Origin: an uncultured Collinsella sp.
Lineage (GTDB): Bacteria > Actinomycetota > Coriobacteriia > Coriobacteriales > Coriobacteriaceae
Length of the DNA: 56,495 nucleotides
NCBI GenBank assembly: GCA_958407465.1
Contig: CATYIV010000012.1
Coordinates: forward strand, 1-56,495
Direction of reading: 5' to 3'
Positions within the stretch are counted from its first letter, which is position 1, and every line of letters begins with the position of its first letter. The position numbers and the translations under genes are program-made. Of this stretch, positions 24,921-34,112 are shown piece after piece. Below the pieces are notes generated by a model. That model was not told where the DNA came from, did not search any database, and saw only the letters and a list, made by a program, of their open reading frames with translations.

Positions 24921-25115
24921 TTAGCGCCACGGGTCAGCTTCGAACATTGGCTCGCGCTCGGGGCGGCGATCGCTGTAGGGATCGTAGCCGTCGTCGTCCT
25001 CGTTCTCGGCACGGATGTAGGGGTCGCGCAGCTTGGGCGCCGGTTTAGGCGCAGGCTTGGGTGCGGCGGGTGCCGCCTCAGCCACCGGTGCGTTCGTCTT
25101 GTTCTCGTCTTTCAT
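24921..25115 (-). CDS. Small Pro/Ala-rich acidic protein
   Basis: 64 residues from the ATG at 25115, with AAGGAG 8 nt upstream. An Ala/Pro/Lys repeat (APKPAPKPAPK) leads to a charged tail with DPYSDRRPEREP. No known domain. It lies downstream of clpB after a terminator, so it probably has its own promoter. Real but of unknown function. Confidence 0.6.
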   Translation of the reverse strand: MKDENKTNAPVAEAAPAAPKPAPKPAPKLRDPYIRAENEDDDGYDPYSDRRPEREPMFEADPWR

Positions 25116-25166
25116 CTGCATAGCTCCTTGCCATGTGCTCACGTTCAACACCATCGATTGTCGCAG

Positions 25167-25204
25167 AAAAAAGGGCGGCGGACCCAATTGGATCCGCCGC
25201 CCTT
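25167..25204 (-). terminator. clpB terminator
   Basis: A 12-bp perfect stem (25171-25182 with 25193-25204) is followed on the minus strand by six Ts, 44 bp after the clpB stop. Confidence 0.9.
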
Positions 25205-25247
25205 GGCGTTCGGCTCAAAAGGCAGATTTTAAGGCATGCCCCAAAAT

Positions 25248-27875
25248 TTACTCGGCGTCGGGGACCTCGTAGGTGGCCGCCGGCGTGTTGTCGCACACGA
25301 CGGTAAAGCCGCCGTCCTTGTCGACATCGACCGTCACCTGGTCGCCCTCGCGCACCGTACCGCCGATAATGGCGGCGGCGATGGCGTCCACGACCTCGCG
25401 CTGAACCAGGCGCTTGAGCGGACGGGCACCGAACACGGGGTCAAGGCCACCCACGGCGAGCATCTGCTTGGCCGCCGGGGTGATGGCAAGCGTCATGCGC
25501 TCCTTGGCCAGGCGCGCGCGGACGTCGGCAAGCTGGATGTCGACGATCTTCTCGATCTGCGCCATGCCGAGCGGATGGAACACCACGATATCGTCGATAC
25601 GGTTGAGGAACTCGGGGCGGAAGGTCTGAGCCATGGCCGCGTCAACCTGATGGCGCATCTCCTCCTCGTCCTTGCCGGAAAGCTCGGCGATAGCCTTGGA
25701 GCCCACGTTGCTCGTCATGATGATAATCGTGTTCTTGAAGGACACCTGGCGACCCTGACCGTCGGTCAGACGACCGTCGTCAAGCACCTGCAACAGCACG
25801 TTGAATACATCCGGATGAGCCTTCTCCATCTCGTCGAGCAAGATCACGGAGTACGGACGACGGCGCACGGCCTCGGTGAGCTGGCCGCCCTCGTCGTAGC
25901 CCACATATCCCGGGGGCGCGCCGATCAGACGCTGGACGCTGAACTTCTCCATGTACTCGGACATGTCGATACGCACGAGCGCGCGCTCGTCATCGAACAG
26001 GCACTCGGCAAGCGCCTTGGCGAGCTCGGTCTTGCCCACGCCGGTGGGGCCCAGGAAGAAGAAACTGCCGATGGGCTTGTCCGGATCGGAGAGGCCCGCA
26101 CGGCTGCGGCGCACGGCTGCGGCGACGGCGGAGACGGCCTCGTCCTGGCCGATGACGCGCTTATGCAGCTCGCCCTCCAGGCCCTTGAGCTTGTCGAGCT
26201 CGCCCTGCATCATCTTGGAGACGGGCACACCGGTCCAAGCGCTCACGACCTCGGCAATCTCATCGGAGGTCACCTGTTCGTTGAGGCCCTCGCCGTCCTG
26301 TTGCTTTTGCGCCTCGAGCGCGGCCTCGGAATCTTGAATCTGCTGCTGCAGACCAGGAATCACGGAGTAGCGCAGCTCGGACGCACGGCCCAGGTCGCCG
26401 TTACGCGTCGCGCGCTCCTCTTCGCTCTTGGCCTCGTCGAGCTGCCCCTTGAGCTCCTGCACGTGGTCGATGGCGTTCTTCTGGTTGAGCCAGCCGGCCT
26501 TTTGCACGTTGAGCTTTTCCTGGACCTCGGCAATCTCCTGGCGCAGGGCCTCCAGACGCTCCTTGGAGGCGTCGTCGGTCTCTTTCATGAGCGCCTGTTC
26601 CTCGATCTGCAGCTGAGTGAGCTGACGCGTGGTGGCGTCGATCTCGACCGGCATGCTGTCGAGTTCCATGCGCAGGCGGCTTGCCGCCTCATCGACCAGA
26701 TCGATGGCCTTGTCGGGCAGGAAGCGGTCGGCGATGTAGCGATCGGAGAGGTCGGCAGCTGCCACGAGCGCGCTATCGGTGATATGCACACCGTGGAAGA
26801 TCTCGTACTTCTCCTTCAGACCACGCAGGATCGAAATGGTGTCCTCGACGGTAGGCTCGCTCACCATAACGGTCTGGAAACGACGGGCGAGCGCCGCGTC
26901 CTTCTCGATGTACTTGCGGTATTCGTCGAGCGTGGTCGCGCCGATCGCGTGCAAGTCGCCACGGGCGAGCGCCGGCTTGAGGATGTTGCCGGCGTCCATG
27001 GAGCCCTCGGTGGCACCCGCGCCCACGATGGTGTGGAGCTCATCGATGAACAGGATGACCTTGCCCTCGGACTTCTGGACTTCCTTGAGTACGGCCTTCA
27101 AGCGGTCCTCGAACTCGCCGCGGTACTTGGCGCCGGCGACCAGCGCGCTCATGTCGAGCTCGATAAGGTCGCGGTCGCGCAGGGTGCTCGGCACGTCGCC
27201 GGCCACGATACGCTGGGCGATGCCCTCGACGATGGCCGTCTTGCCGACGCCCGGCTCACCGATGAGCACGGGGTTGTTCTTGGTGCGACGGGACAGGACC
27301 TGGATGGTGCGGCGAATCTCATCGGTACGGCCGATGACCGGGTCGAGCTTGCCGGCGCGGGCCAGATCGCAGATGTTGCGACCGTACTGCTCCAGTGCCT
27401 CAAACTGAGTCTTGTCCTCGGCAGACGTCACGCGGTCATCGCCACGCAGCTCCTCGTAGACTTGCTCGATGCGCTCCTTGGTGACGCCGGCGTCGCGCAG
27501 CACGCGGCCCGCCTCGCCCTTGTCCTCGGCAAGCGCCATCAGCAGATGCTCAGTCACCACAAAGCTGTCGCCCATCTTGGTGGCCTTCTTCTCGGCCTTT
27601 TCGATGACACGGACGAGCTCGTTAGACAGACCCATCTGCTGACCCTCGCCCGAAACCTTGGGCGCGTGGTCGATGGCATCCTGTGTGGAGCGTGCGAGCT
27701 GAGCCGGGTCGGCACCGATGCGCTCTATGATCACGGAGATATTGCGCTCGCCGGCACCGAGCAGGGCGGACAGCAGGTGAATCGGCTCTACCGCGCCGGC
27801 CTGCGCGTCGGCAGCCGTGCTCATGGCGGTCTGCAGCGCCTCGCGCGACGTCATTGCTAGCTTATCGATTCTCAT
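25248..27875 (-). CDS. clpB: ClpB disaggregase
   Basis: 875-residue Hsp100 ATPase that pulls proteins out of aggregates with DnaK. The Clp N domain starts [14 protein letters not shown]. The first AAA domain has GEPGVGKT (about 205-212), then the coiled M-domain (about 410-530) and the second AAA domain with GPTGVGKTE (about 609-617). The small D2 domain ends the chain. An AGAGGTG site precedes the ATG. The upstream region shares a 26-bp motif with dnaK, supporting HspR control, as known for clpB in actinobacteria. Confidence 0.97.
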   Translation of the reverse strand: MRIDKLAMTSREALQTAMSTAADAQAGAVEPIHLLSALLGAGERNISVIIERIGADPAQLARSTQDAIDHAPKVSGEGQQMGLSNELVRVIEKAEKKATKMGDSFVVTEHLLMALAEDKGEAGRVLRDAGVTKERIEQVYEELRGDDRVTSAEDKTQFEALEQYGRNICDLARAGKLDPVIGRTDEIRRTIQVLSRRTKNNPVLIGEPGVGKTAIVEGIAQRIVAGDVPSTLRDRDLIELDMSALVAGAKYRGEFEDRLKAVLKEVQKSEGKVILFIDELHTIVGAGATEGSMDAGNILKPALARGDLHAIGATTLDEYRKYIEKDAALARRFQTVMVSEPTVEDTISILRGLKEKYEIFHGVHITDSALVAAADLSDRYIADRFLPDKAIDLVDEAASRLRMELDSMPVEIDATTRQLTQLQIEEQALMKETDDASKERLEALRQEIAEVQEKLNVQKAGWLNQKNAIDHVQELKGQLDEAKSEEERATRNGDLGRASELRYSVIPGLQQQIQDSEAALEAQKQQDGEGLNEQVTSDEIAEVVSAWTGVPVSKMMQGELDKLKGLEGELHKRVIGQDEAVSAVAAAVRRSRAGLSDPDKPIGSFFFLGPTGVGKTELAKALAECLFDDERALVRIDMSEYMEKFSVQRLIGAPPGYVGYDEGGQLTEAVRRRPYSVILLDEMEKAHPDVFNVLLQVLDDGRLTDGQGRQVSFKNTIIIMTSNVGSKAIAELSGKDEEEMRHQVDAAMAQTFRPEFLNRIDDIVVFHPLGMAQIEKIVDIQLADVRARLAKERMTLAITPAAKQMLAVGGLDPVFGARPLKRLVQREVVDAIAAAIIGGTVREGDQVTVDVDKDGGFTVVCDNTPAATYEVPDAE

Positions 27876-27964
27876 GGAATCACCTCTCTTGGGGCGGCCG
27901 CCCTACGGGGCGGCTTCACGTTGTTCGAGAAGTATTGTTGCCAGCTTTGTGCGATCTTATACAT

Positions 27965-27990
27965 AAATCTAAGTCTCTATATATAAGATT
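27965..27990 (-). promoter_or_regulatory. Candidate HspR operator upstream of clpB
   Basis: On the minus strand the sequence is AATCTTATAT-N5-GACTTAGATTT, identical outside the 5-nt spacer to 38033-38058 upstream of dnaK. Ends AATCT/AGATT are inverted. It lies about 90 bp before the clpB start, just ahead of a TATAAG -10-like hexamer. It differs from the classic HAIR sequence CTTGAGT-N7-ACTCAAG. Confidence 0.7.
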
Positions 27991-28015
27991 TTCTGAGTGT
28001 TCCCACGACATGCAA

Positions 28016-28050
28016 ACCACCACAAAGAGGACAGGCACCTTTGTGGTGGT
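28016..28050. repeat. CCACCACAAAG palindrome, copy a
   Basis: Arms 28016-28027 and 28039-28050 are perfect 12-bp inverted repeats around an 11-nt loop. Similar units lie at 28821, 29690 and 29971. This copy sits 8 bp past the 3' end of the gene at 28059. Confidence 0.75.
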
Positions 28051-28058
28051 CGCGGTCT

Positions 28059-28730
28059 CTACTCCTTCGCCGAACCCGTGCTTCCCGATTCGGCGTTCCA
28101 GGACATCTCATCCTCGAACAACCATGTACGGGCAGACCCACTATCGCGTGCAGCCTGCGGGTCGGGCAAGCAGGTCTGTTCATAGGCATCCTGAATGCAC
28201 TGACCCATAAACTCGTTGAGCTCGGTCTGGTCGCCCTCCATGACATAGGCCACATCGCCGTCCATGATGTAGATGCCCGGACCCTCATTGCCCTCGTAAC
28301 CCGGATCGTACGAGACATCACATAGCTTTGCGCCGTTCGCGGTATCCAGCTCGATGGAAGAGTGGCATCCGCCAACCATGTCGTTCGCTTTTGCCCGATA
28401 GGACGCATATCCGTACCAACGCTTAAAGGTTTTGCCTTTGAGCAGCTCGGTTGCTTTGCTGATTAGGCTCGCGTCCATGGTGTAGCGCATGGCCCCAAGC
28501 TGAATGCGCGGATAATTGCTAATGCCCAGCGCTGCCGGTTTCTCATCAAAATCAACAGTAATGGTCTCGGGTTTTTCGTCGCCGGTCAGAAGTTCGACTG
28601 ATTGAGTCACAGGCTTAACCACCGGCTCCGTCACCGCAGCAGGCAGAAATGCCATACCGACAACGCCCACACCAACCACGGCGATCGCAAGCGCCAGAGC
28701 AATCAATCCAATACGGGCAGAGCGACTCAC
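28059..28730 (-). CDS. Membrane-anchored protein, paralogue 1
   Basis: About 223 residues from GTG 28730 (CGAGGTG 7 nt upstream); ATG 28763 is an alternative. One N-terminal helix (about 5-28) then an extracytoplasmic domain. No known family. It is a clear paralogue of the protein at 30048: both share ISNYP, GxxRYT, a KGKTFKRW/NGRSFKRW segment and an almost identical end (QTCLPDPQ..RD.GSARTWLFEDEM). This copy continues 14 residues past EDEM. The 3' flank is duplicated as well, so the two arose by local duplication. Confidence 0.75.
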   Translation of the reverse strand: MSRSARIGLIALALAIAVVGVGVVGMAFLPAAVTEPVVKPVTQSVELLTGDEKPETITVDFDEKPAALGISNYPRIQLGAMRYTMDASLISKATELLKGKTFKRWYGYASYRAKANDMVGGCHSSIELDTANGAKLCDVSYDPGYEGNEGPGIYIMDGDVAYVMEGDQTELNEFMGQCIQDAYEQTCLPDPQAARDSGSARTWLFEDEMSWNAESGSTGSAKE

Positions 28731-28820
28731 AGCAAAACACCTCGCAATGCAGATCTGCGTCATTTGCCCTAATGATACCGTCAGCTAACACTATCACCAA
28801 AAGAAGCCGCTCGCTCCCCA

Positions 28821-28853
28821 CCACCACAAAGGAGACAAGCACCTTTGTGGTGG
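28821..28853. repeat. CCACCACAAAG palindrome, copy b
   Basis: A 12-bp perfect stem (28821-28832 with 28842-28853), placed in the gap between the two divergent membrane-protein genes. Confidence 0.7.
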
Positions 28854-28964
28854 GTTTCGACGCTAACGGTCGACCATCTCACGCCATGAGATTAAACTTA
28901 ATTTGTTATCTGAATTTATCTATTTCTATCTATCCTCAACAGCTTTTTGTTTCGGGGAGATCAT

Positions 28965-29633
28965 ATGAAGCCGTCTCATTCCACCGGTCGCAACGTCATC
29001 GCCATTCTCGCCGTACCCATCGTGATGCTCTTCCTTATCGTCATCACGCCCTTTTCTCTCGGTATCGCCTCGCCCTTCGATTTGTGCGGGATGGTCGACG
29101 CCGGCTCGCGTGCCACCTCGCTCTCCTTTATCTGCCGCGGCGTGTTTTACGAAGATAGAATTCCCACCGGAATTTGGCAGTCAAAGTTGCCACTGCTCGG
29201 TCAGATCGACGGATGCTCCCCCCATTTCTGCCTTGAACCTCAGGCGCTAAACTGTCTGATCGACGACCAGCCACTCGACTCCATCACCCTCGCCTACGAC
29301 TACGCACCAAACACCGATGAGCGCCACATGAACCAAGTCCTCGACAAGATGCTTGGACAGTGCGGGCTCACCGAGGAGGACGGTCGAACCATCTATAGCA
29401 ACCAGAAATTAAAGCGAACAGAACTCCGCCGTGTCGGAAAAATCGAAGGGCGAAGTGGGGCCGCCTACTGGCAGGCCTGGGCAACACGCGACAAGAGCGA
29501 ATTCGGACACAGCACCTATATGGTCACCGTCTACACCAAAGACGGAATTAAGGACAATGTTGACGATTTCGCGTCGTCCAAACTCGGCATCCCCAAAACA
29601 ACCAAACCCGCCACCCCAGATGAAATCCTGTAG
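28965..29633 (+). CDS. Hypothetical membrane-anchored protein
   Basis: 222 residues from ATG 28965, with GGGGAG just upstream; a longer in-frame reading starts at 28947 but lacks spacing. One N-terminal transmembrane helix (about 12-32) and an outer domain with five or so Cys residues (CGM, CRG, CSPHFC, C). No known family. It lies between the two paralogous genes on the other strand, and all three are single-pass proteins with outer domains of about 190 residues. Confidence 0.7.
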   Translation: MKPSHSTGRNVIAILAVPIVMLFLIVITPFSLGIASPFDLCGMVDAGSRATSLSFICRGVFYEDRIPTGIWQSKLPLLGQIDGCSPHFCLEPQALNCLIDDQPLDSITLAYDYAPNTDERHMNQVLDKMLGQCGLTEEDGRTIYSNQKLKRTELRRVGKIEGRSGAAYWQAWATRDKSEFGHSTYMVTVYTKDGIKDNVDDFASSKLGIPKTTKPATPDEIL

Positions 29634-29689
29634 AGACATTCATTAAAATGCTGCCCAGCGATCACAATAACATCGAGCCCGCCCCCCAC

Positions 29690-29720
29690 CACCACAAAGG
29701 GGACAGGCACCTTTGTGGTG
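29690..29720. repeat. CCACCACAAAG palindrome, copy c
   Basis: An 11-bp perfect stem (29690-29700 with 29710-29720), 57 bp after the end of the preceding gene. Confidence 0.7.
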
Positions 29721-29744
29721 ATTTTCGACTCCGGCGCTCATCTG

Positions 29745-29961
29745 TCTCGATCTGTAACATCTAGCGGCCGTTTTTGACCCCAGATGTTACAGATTGAGAT
29801 GAAATGCTCAGCGGCGCCCGTTTATCTAAATCTGTAACAACTACTCGGCAAATAAGGGTCCACCTGTTACAGATCGAGATAAACAGAAGACACCCGAATC
29901 GATAATCTAAATCTGCAACACCAAGCCCACTTTTAACGGCCCAGATGTTACAGATCGAGAC
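29745..29961. repeat. Three tandem palindromic units
   Basis: Units at 29745-29800, 29823-29880 and 29903-29961 recur with a period near 79 bp. Each begins with an ATCTGTAACA-like arm (third unit ATCTGCAACA) and ends with its reverse complement GTTACAGATYGAGA, with unrelated loops of about 20 nt. No cas genes or true spacers are present. Each would fold as a hairpin in RNA. Confidence 0.75.
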
Positions 29962-29970
29962 AGACTGAAA

Positions 29971-30000
29971 ACCACCGCAAAGGGGCACCTTTGTGGTGGT
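29971..30000. repeat. CCACCACAAAG palindrome, copy d
   Basis: A 13-bp stem with one G-U pair (29971-29983 with 29988-30000). The sequence after it matches the sequence after copy a, so it was duplicated with the neighbouring gene. Confidence 0.72.
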
Positions 30001-30047
30001 CGCGTTCTCTACTCTTTTGCCGAGCCCGTGCTTCCCGATTCGGCGGT

Positions 30048-30698
30048 CTAGGGCATCTCATCCTCGAATAGCCATGTACGAGCAGATCCACCATCGCGTG
30101 CAGTCTGCGGGTCGGGCAGGCAGGTCTGGTCGTACGCGTCCATCACGCAACGATCCAAAAAATCGATCACCTGCTGCTGGTCGCCTTCAAGAATGTAGGT
30201 CACGCCGCCATCTTGGATATAGACGCCGTCCCCACCTCCGGCTTTTGCGTATTCCGGATTGTAGTTAACGGTGCGCATCAGTTTGCCATCAGATGAATAC
30301 AACTTCAGCGTTGTATAGTAGCCACCGTTCACAGAACCACGTCGGCGCTCATAGGCATCCCAACCGTCCCAGCGTTTGAACGAACGCCCGTTTAGCAAGT
30401 CCAGCGCCTGTCGGGACAACTTCTCGTCCTTGGTATAGCGAGACGAGCCAAGTTCAATCATGGGGTAGTTGCTTATGCTTAGAATGCCCGGCGTTTCCTC
30501 GATATCGAGCGTTATCTCATCGGGCTTTGTAACGTCCGAAATCATTTGCCCGGGCATCGATGCAACAAGGGACGCCATCTCAACCGTCTGCTCAACCCCA
30601 CTCGGCCCATAGAAGATAAGCGAGCCAAATAGGACCACGCCCGCAGCAGCGACGACGCAAGCCACCAACAGCAACAAAACAGAAGTGCAACGCTTCAT
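30048..30698 (-). CDS. Membrane-anchored protein, paralogue 2 (shortened C-terminus)
   Basis: 216 residues from ATG 30698, GGAG 6 nt upstream. One N-terminal helix (about 5-28) and an outer domain paralogous to the protein at 28059. It ends EDEMP and stops at a TAG where paralogue 1 has TGG. Beyond this stop the frame still codes TAESGSTGSAKE and then the shared stop, so 13 terminal residues were lost by a recent nonsense change. Function is unknown. Confidence 0.75.
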   Translation of the reverse strand: MKRCTSVLLLLVACVVAAAGVVLFGSLIFYGPSGVEQTVEMASLVASMPGQMISDVTKPDEITLDIEETPGILSISNYPMIELGSSRYTKDEKLSRQALDLLNGRSFKRWDGWDAYERRRGSVNGGYYTTLKLYSSDGKLMRTVNYNPEYAKAGGGDGVYIQDGGVTYILEGDQQQVIDFLDRCVMDAYDQTCLPDPQTARDGGSARTWLFEDEMP

Positions 30699-30860
30699 CT
30701 TCAACTCCACAAACGAGAGTGTTTTGAGCTCACTTTAAAGCGCCAACTTCATACTGTCAATTCTAGATAGCATATGAACAAAGGCGCACTCCCCCATAGA
30801 GGAGAGTTGCAACCTCGATTTTAGCGCCCTCAAGACCCAACGAGCAGCACTTAACAAGTA

Positions 30861-30932
30861 GCCCCGGTTATACCTTTCTCTGACGCGACCCTCGCGAAGC
30901 GCGTGAGCGGCAGGGAAAGGTATAACCGGGGC
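30861..30932. repeat. Long hairpin downstream of the hydratase gene
   Basis: Arms 30861-30882 and 30911-30932 pair over 22 bp with one mismatch; the loop carries a further GCG-rich stem. It sits 16 bp past the hydratase stop (minus strand) without a clear T-run and may protect or end the transcript. Confidence 0.65.
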
Positions 30933-30947
30933 GGACAAGTATGTGCG

Positions 30948-33248
30948 TTACTCGGCAGCGGCCTTGAACTTGTTGTAGTTGATCAGGCAGCCGGCCTTGA
31001 CGATGGCACGCTCCTCTGCCGTCATATCGGCAATGTAGAGCTCAATCTGCTCGACCGCACCATCGGCGCGAACCACGTAAGCGGCGATGTCCTTCAGGTC
31101 GCCGTCGAGCGCGGCGCGGATACCCGGCACAAAGACGTAGTCGCCCACCTCAAAGCTGGGCTCGGCCTCCATCTGGAAGGGCACCATGCCCCAGTTCATC
31201 ACGTTGGAGCGATAGCGCTTGGTAGCGTACTCGTGGACGATGTTGGCCAGGCCGCCAATTACGCGCTGGCAGCTCGCGGCCTGCTCGCGGGCAGAACCAT
31301 CACCGGGCTTCTTGGCATAGAGCATGGAGCCGTACTCGGTCGTTTTGGCATCGGCAGCGACACCCGCGCCGGCCAGTGCCTCAAAAACACCGGCAAGCTC
31401 GGCATCGAGCGCCGCCAGGTCGCCCGCGGCCTCGCCGGCCACGCGGCGCTTCTCAACGGCGTCGACTTCCTTGGAGCGGCCCACGTAGGCCGGGTCACGG
31501 CGGCTGAGCGTAAACTCGGCCAGGCCCAGCGGGTTGGAGCGGAAGGAGCTCGTCTCACCCGAGGGAATGAGCTCGTCGGTCGTGGTGACCGGGTCCATGA
31601 TCTTGGAGCACACCTTGAGCAGGATGTCGTCGCCGAGGGGCTCCATCGCGGGCCACGGCTTGATGTTGGGGCCCTCGACCAGCTCGTCGGCCGGCTCAGC
31701 CTTGCCAAAGCCCCAGTACACGCGCTTCTTGTACGGCGCGTCGTCAAAGGCGTACTCGCAGCCCTCGTCCCAAGTCTCCTCGGGCAGGTCGGTCGCCGGC
31801 GTCAGGACGCCGCCGTTGGCAGCCGTCGCCGCAATGGAGCGAGCGTCCATCAGGGCCACGGCGCTCAGCTGGCCATTACCCGGCTTGGAACCCTCGCGGT
31901 TGGGGAAGTTACGCGTGGTGTGGCGGATGGACAGACCGTTGTTGGCAGGCGTGTCGCCGGCGCCGAAGCACGGGCCGCAGAACGCCGTGCGCACAATCGC
32001 GCCAGCCTCCATAAGGTCGTAGATATAGCCGCGGCGTGTAAGCTCGAGTGCCACGGGCTGGCTCGTGGGATAGACCGACAGCGAGAACTCGCCGCAGCCG
32101 GTGTTGGCGCCCTTGAGCACGCGGGCAGCCTGGACCACGGAGTCGTAGTTGCCGCCCGAGCAGCCGGCGATAACGCCCTGCTGCACGTGCAGCTTGCCGT
32201 CGACGATCTTGTCGAGCAGGCTAAAGTGCGTCTTACCCTCGCCGATCTTGGCAGCCTCGAGCTCCACCTCGTGCAGGATGTCCTCGAGGTTCTCGTTAAG
32301 CTCGTCAATCTCAAAGCCGTTGGAAGGATGGAACGGCAGCGCAATCATGGGCTTGATGCTCGACAGGTCGACCTCGACGCAGCCGTCATAGTAGGCAACA
32401 TCGGCGGGCTTGAGCTCGCGGTAGTCGTCGCCGCGGCCGTGCATGGTCAAGAATGCGTGCGTGTCCTCGTCGGTAGCCCAGATACTCGACAGGCAGGTGG
32501 TCTCGGTGGTCATGACGTCGACGCCGTTGCGGTAATCGGTCGTCATGTTCGCAATGCCCGGGCCCACGAACTCCATGACCTTGTTCTTAACGTAACCCTT
32601 GGCAAAGACGGCACGGATGATGGCGAGCGCCACGTCGTGCGGGCCGACGCCGGGGCGCGGGGCGCCCGTGAGGTAGATGGCAACGACGCCGGGATAGGCG
32701 ACATCGTAGGTGTCGCGCAGCAGTTGCTTTGCCAGCTCGCCACCGCCCTCGCCCACGGCCATGGTACCCAGGGCGCCGTAGCGGGTGTGCGAGTCGGAAC
32801 CCAAGATCATCTTGCCGCAGCCGGCGAAGTTCTCACGCATAAAGGAATGGATGACCGCGATGTGCGGCGGGACAAAGATGCCGCCGTACTTTTTGGCAGC
32901 CGAGAGGCCAAAGACGTGGTCGTCCTCGTTGATGGTGCCACCCACGGCACACAGCGAGTTATGGCAGTTGGTAAGCACGTAGGGCAGCGGGAACTGCTCC
33001 ATGCCCGAGGCACGCGCCGTCTGGATAATGCCGACAAAGGTGATGTCGTGGCTCGCCATGGCGTCGAAGCGAATCTTGAGCGCTTCGGGGTCGCCGGACG
33101 TGTTGTGTGCCTGAAGAATCGAATACGCGATGGTGCCGCGCTTGGCATCCTCGGGCATCTGCGTAATACCGCGCTCGGCAGCCTCGGCCGCAGGCACAAC
33201 CTCGCTGCCGCCGCGCAGGTAGATGCCGTCCTCGTACAGCTTGACCAT
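30948..33248 (-). CDS. Aconitase-family hydratase
   Basis: 766 residues from ATG 33248 (GGGAG 5 nt upstream); in-frame upstream codons are probably not translated. Fe-S dehydratase of the aconitase/homoaconitase superfamily. Cluster-binding cysteines are visible in [11 protein letters not shown] and [11 protein letters not shown], and an N-terminal [14 protein letters not shown]. The C-terminal part holds a swivel-domain [13 protein letters not shown]. Length and sequence fit the YbhJ/hydratase branch rather than canonical AcnA or AcnB. The substrate is uncertain; no other TCA-cycle genes adjoin it. Confidence 0.85.
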   Translation of the reverse strand: MVKLYEDGIYLRGGSEVVPAAEAAERGITQMPEDAKRGTIAYSILQAHNTSGDPEALKIRFDAMASHDITFVGIIQTARASGMEQFPLPYVLTNCHNSLCAVGGTINEDDHVFGLSAAKKYGGIFVPPHIAVIHSFMRENFAGCGKMILGSDSHTRYGALGTMAVGEGGGELAKQLLRDTYDVAYPGVVAIYLTGAPRPGVGPHDVALAIIRAVFAKGYVKNKVMEFVGPGIANMTTDYRNGVDVMTTETTCLSSIWATDEDTHAFLTMHGRGDDYRELKPADVAYYDGCVEVDLSSIKPMIALPFHPSNGFEIDELNENLEDILHEVELEAAKIGEGKTHFSLLDKIVDGKLHVQQGVIAGCSGGNYDSVVQAARVLKGANTGCGEFSLSVYPTSQPVALELTRRGYIYDLMEAGAIVRTAFCGPCFGAGDTPANNGLSIRHTTRNFPNREGSKPGNGQLSAVALMDARSIAATAANGGVLTPATDLPEETWDEGCEYAFDDAPYKKRVYWGFGKAEPADELVEGPNIKPWPAMEPLGDDILLKVCSKIMDPVTTTDELIPSGETSSFRSNPLGLAEFTLSRRDPAYVGRSKEVDAVEKRRVAGEAAGDLAALDAELAGVFEALAGAGVAADAKTTEYGSMLYAKKPGDGSAREQAASCQRVIGGLANIVHEYATKRYRSNVMNWGMVPFQMEAEPSFEVGDYVFVPGIRAALDGDLKDIAAYVVRADGAVEQIELYIADMTAEERAIVKAGCLINYNKFKAAAE

Positions 33249-33390
33249 ACTGTCTCCCACTCTGCCCAAAAGATTTGGGCGCATAGCATACATTCGTTCA
33301 ATATCGTGCCATAGAACGGTTGCGAGTGGGTTACGAATCTGCGCGTTCACTTTATCTCAGTAAAGCAAAGGACGAGCCCCTTGCATCACT

Positions 33391-33623
33391 CTCTGGACAA
33401 GGAGTGTCCCAAAGTGCCGGCACAGAAGGAACGTCCCCAAGTGCCAGCCAAAGCGACGTCGCAGGTTGAGGACGGACAGCGAGCGACGTCCAGAGCGAAC
33501 AAGTTGGCATGAAAAAGGCAAGGCATAGACCTTCTGGTCATGCCTTGCCTTTTGAATGACAAATTGTCGCTCTGGACGTCGCGCAGCGTCGAGCCGTTAC
33601 GCCGTTCGGCAGAACGGCGTAAC
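33391..33623. repeat. Composite structured repeat, copy A, with hspR-operon terminator
   Basis: Uninterrupted reference copy. Parts in order: a GGAGTGTCC...GGAACGTCC hairpin region (33398-33466), GCAGGTTGAGGACGGACAG (33461-33479), a perfect 16-bp outer stem (33483-33498 with 33569-33584), an inner 14-bp hairpin (33513-33526 with 33540-33553) with a T-run on the minus strand, linker GCAGCGTCGAGC (33583-33594) and a 12-bp hairpin with GGCA loop (33596-33623). It abuts the hspR stop codon, so the inner hairpin is probably the operon terminator. Confidence 0.8.
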
Positions 33624-34040
33624 CTAGAGATCCCCGCCGGCACCCAGCAGCTTGCGCATGACCTGTTCGGGGTTAACCGAGCCGTCACGCGGGGCCAGGG
33701 CGGTGATCTTCTTCTGCATCTTGTACTCGTGCAGCTCGTCCTCGAGCTGGCGCACGCGGGCGCGGAGCTTTTCGTTCTCGCGCTCGCGCTCCTCGGCACG
33801 CTCCTTCATATCGAGGATGCGCACCACGCCGGCAAGGTTGATGCCCTCGTCGGTCAGCTGGTTGATGAGCTCCAGGCGCTCGATATCGGCACGCGAATAC
33901 AGACGCGTGTTGCCGCCCGAGCGCTGGGGGTTCACCAGGCCCTTGGACTCGTAGACGCGCAGAGTCTGCGGATGCATGCCGGTCAGCTCGGCCGCCACGC
34001 TGATCATGTACAGCGGTTTGTTCCTATTGTCCTCGGCCAT
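33624..34040 (-). CDS. hspR: HspR heat-shock repressor
   Basis: 138 residues, MerR family. The N-terminal HTH has the MHPQTLRVYESKGLVNPQRS signature of HspR, followed by a coiled coil (about 80-112). In actinobacteria HspR represses dnaK and clpB and needs DnaK as co-repressor. It is the last gene of the dnaK operon here, the normal actinobacterial arrangement. Candidate targets are the shared motifs upstream of dnaK and clpB. Confidence 0.95.
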   Translation of the reverse strand: MAEDNRNKPLYMISVAAELTGMHPQTLRVYESKGLVNPQRSGGNTRLYSRADIERLELINQLTDEGINLAGVVRILDMKERAEERERENEKLRARVRQLEDELHEYKMQKKITALAPRDGSVNPEQVMRKLLGAGGDL

Positions 34041-34112
34041 GCTACCTGACCCCTTTCCGTCTCGTTATCGTCCATCATAAGCCCGCGGGCGCGGGTGTGC
34101 GCCACGACCGCC

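Noticed and set aside
25236..27860. 874-codon open frame on the plus strand
   Set aside because: Exact antisense shadow of clpB. Codon use of clpB leaves the opposite frame open.
27965..27990. Classic CIRCE element or standard HAIR
   Set aside because: Neither the CIRCE 9-bp arms nor CTTGAGT/ACTCAAG is seen; the shared motif has a different sequence.
29745..29961. Possible CRISPR array
   Set aside because: Units are inverted repeats with diverged arms, only three in number, loops of about 20 nt rather than spacers of 30-40 nt, and no cas gene in the window.
30735..30938. 67-codon open frame on the minus strand
   Set aside because: Overlaps a long hairpin, has no ribosome site and no recognisable sequence.
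30903..33314. 803-codon open frame on the plus strand
   Set aside because: Shadow of the aconitase-family hydratase; no domain and no ribosome site.
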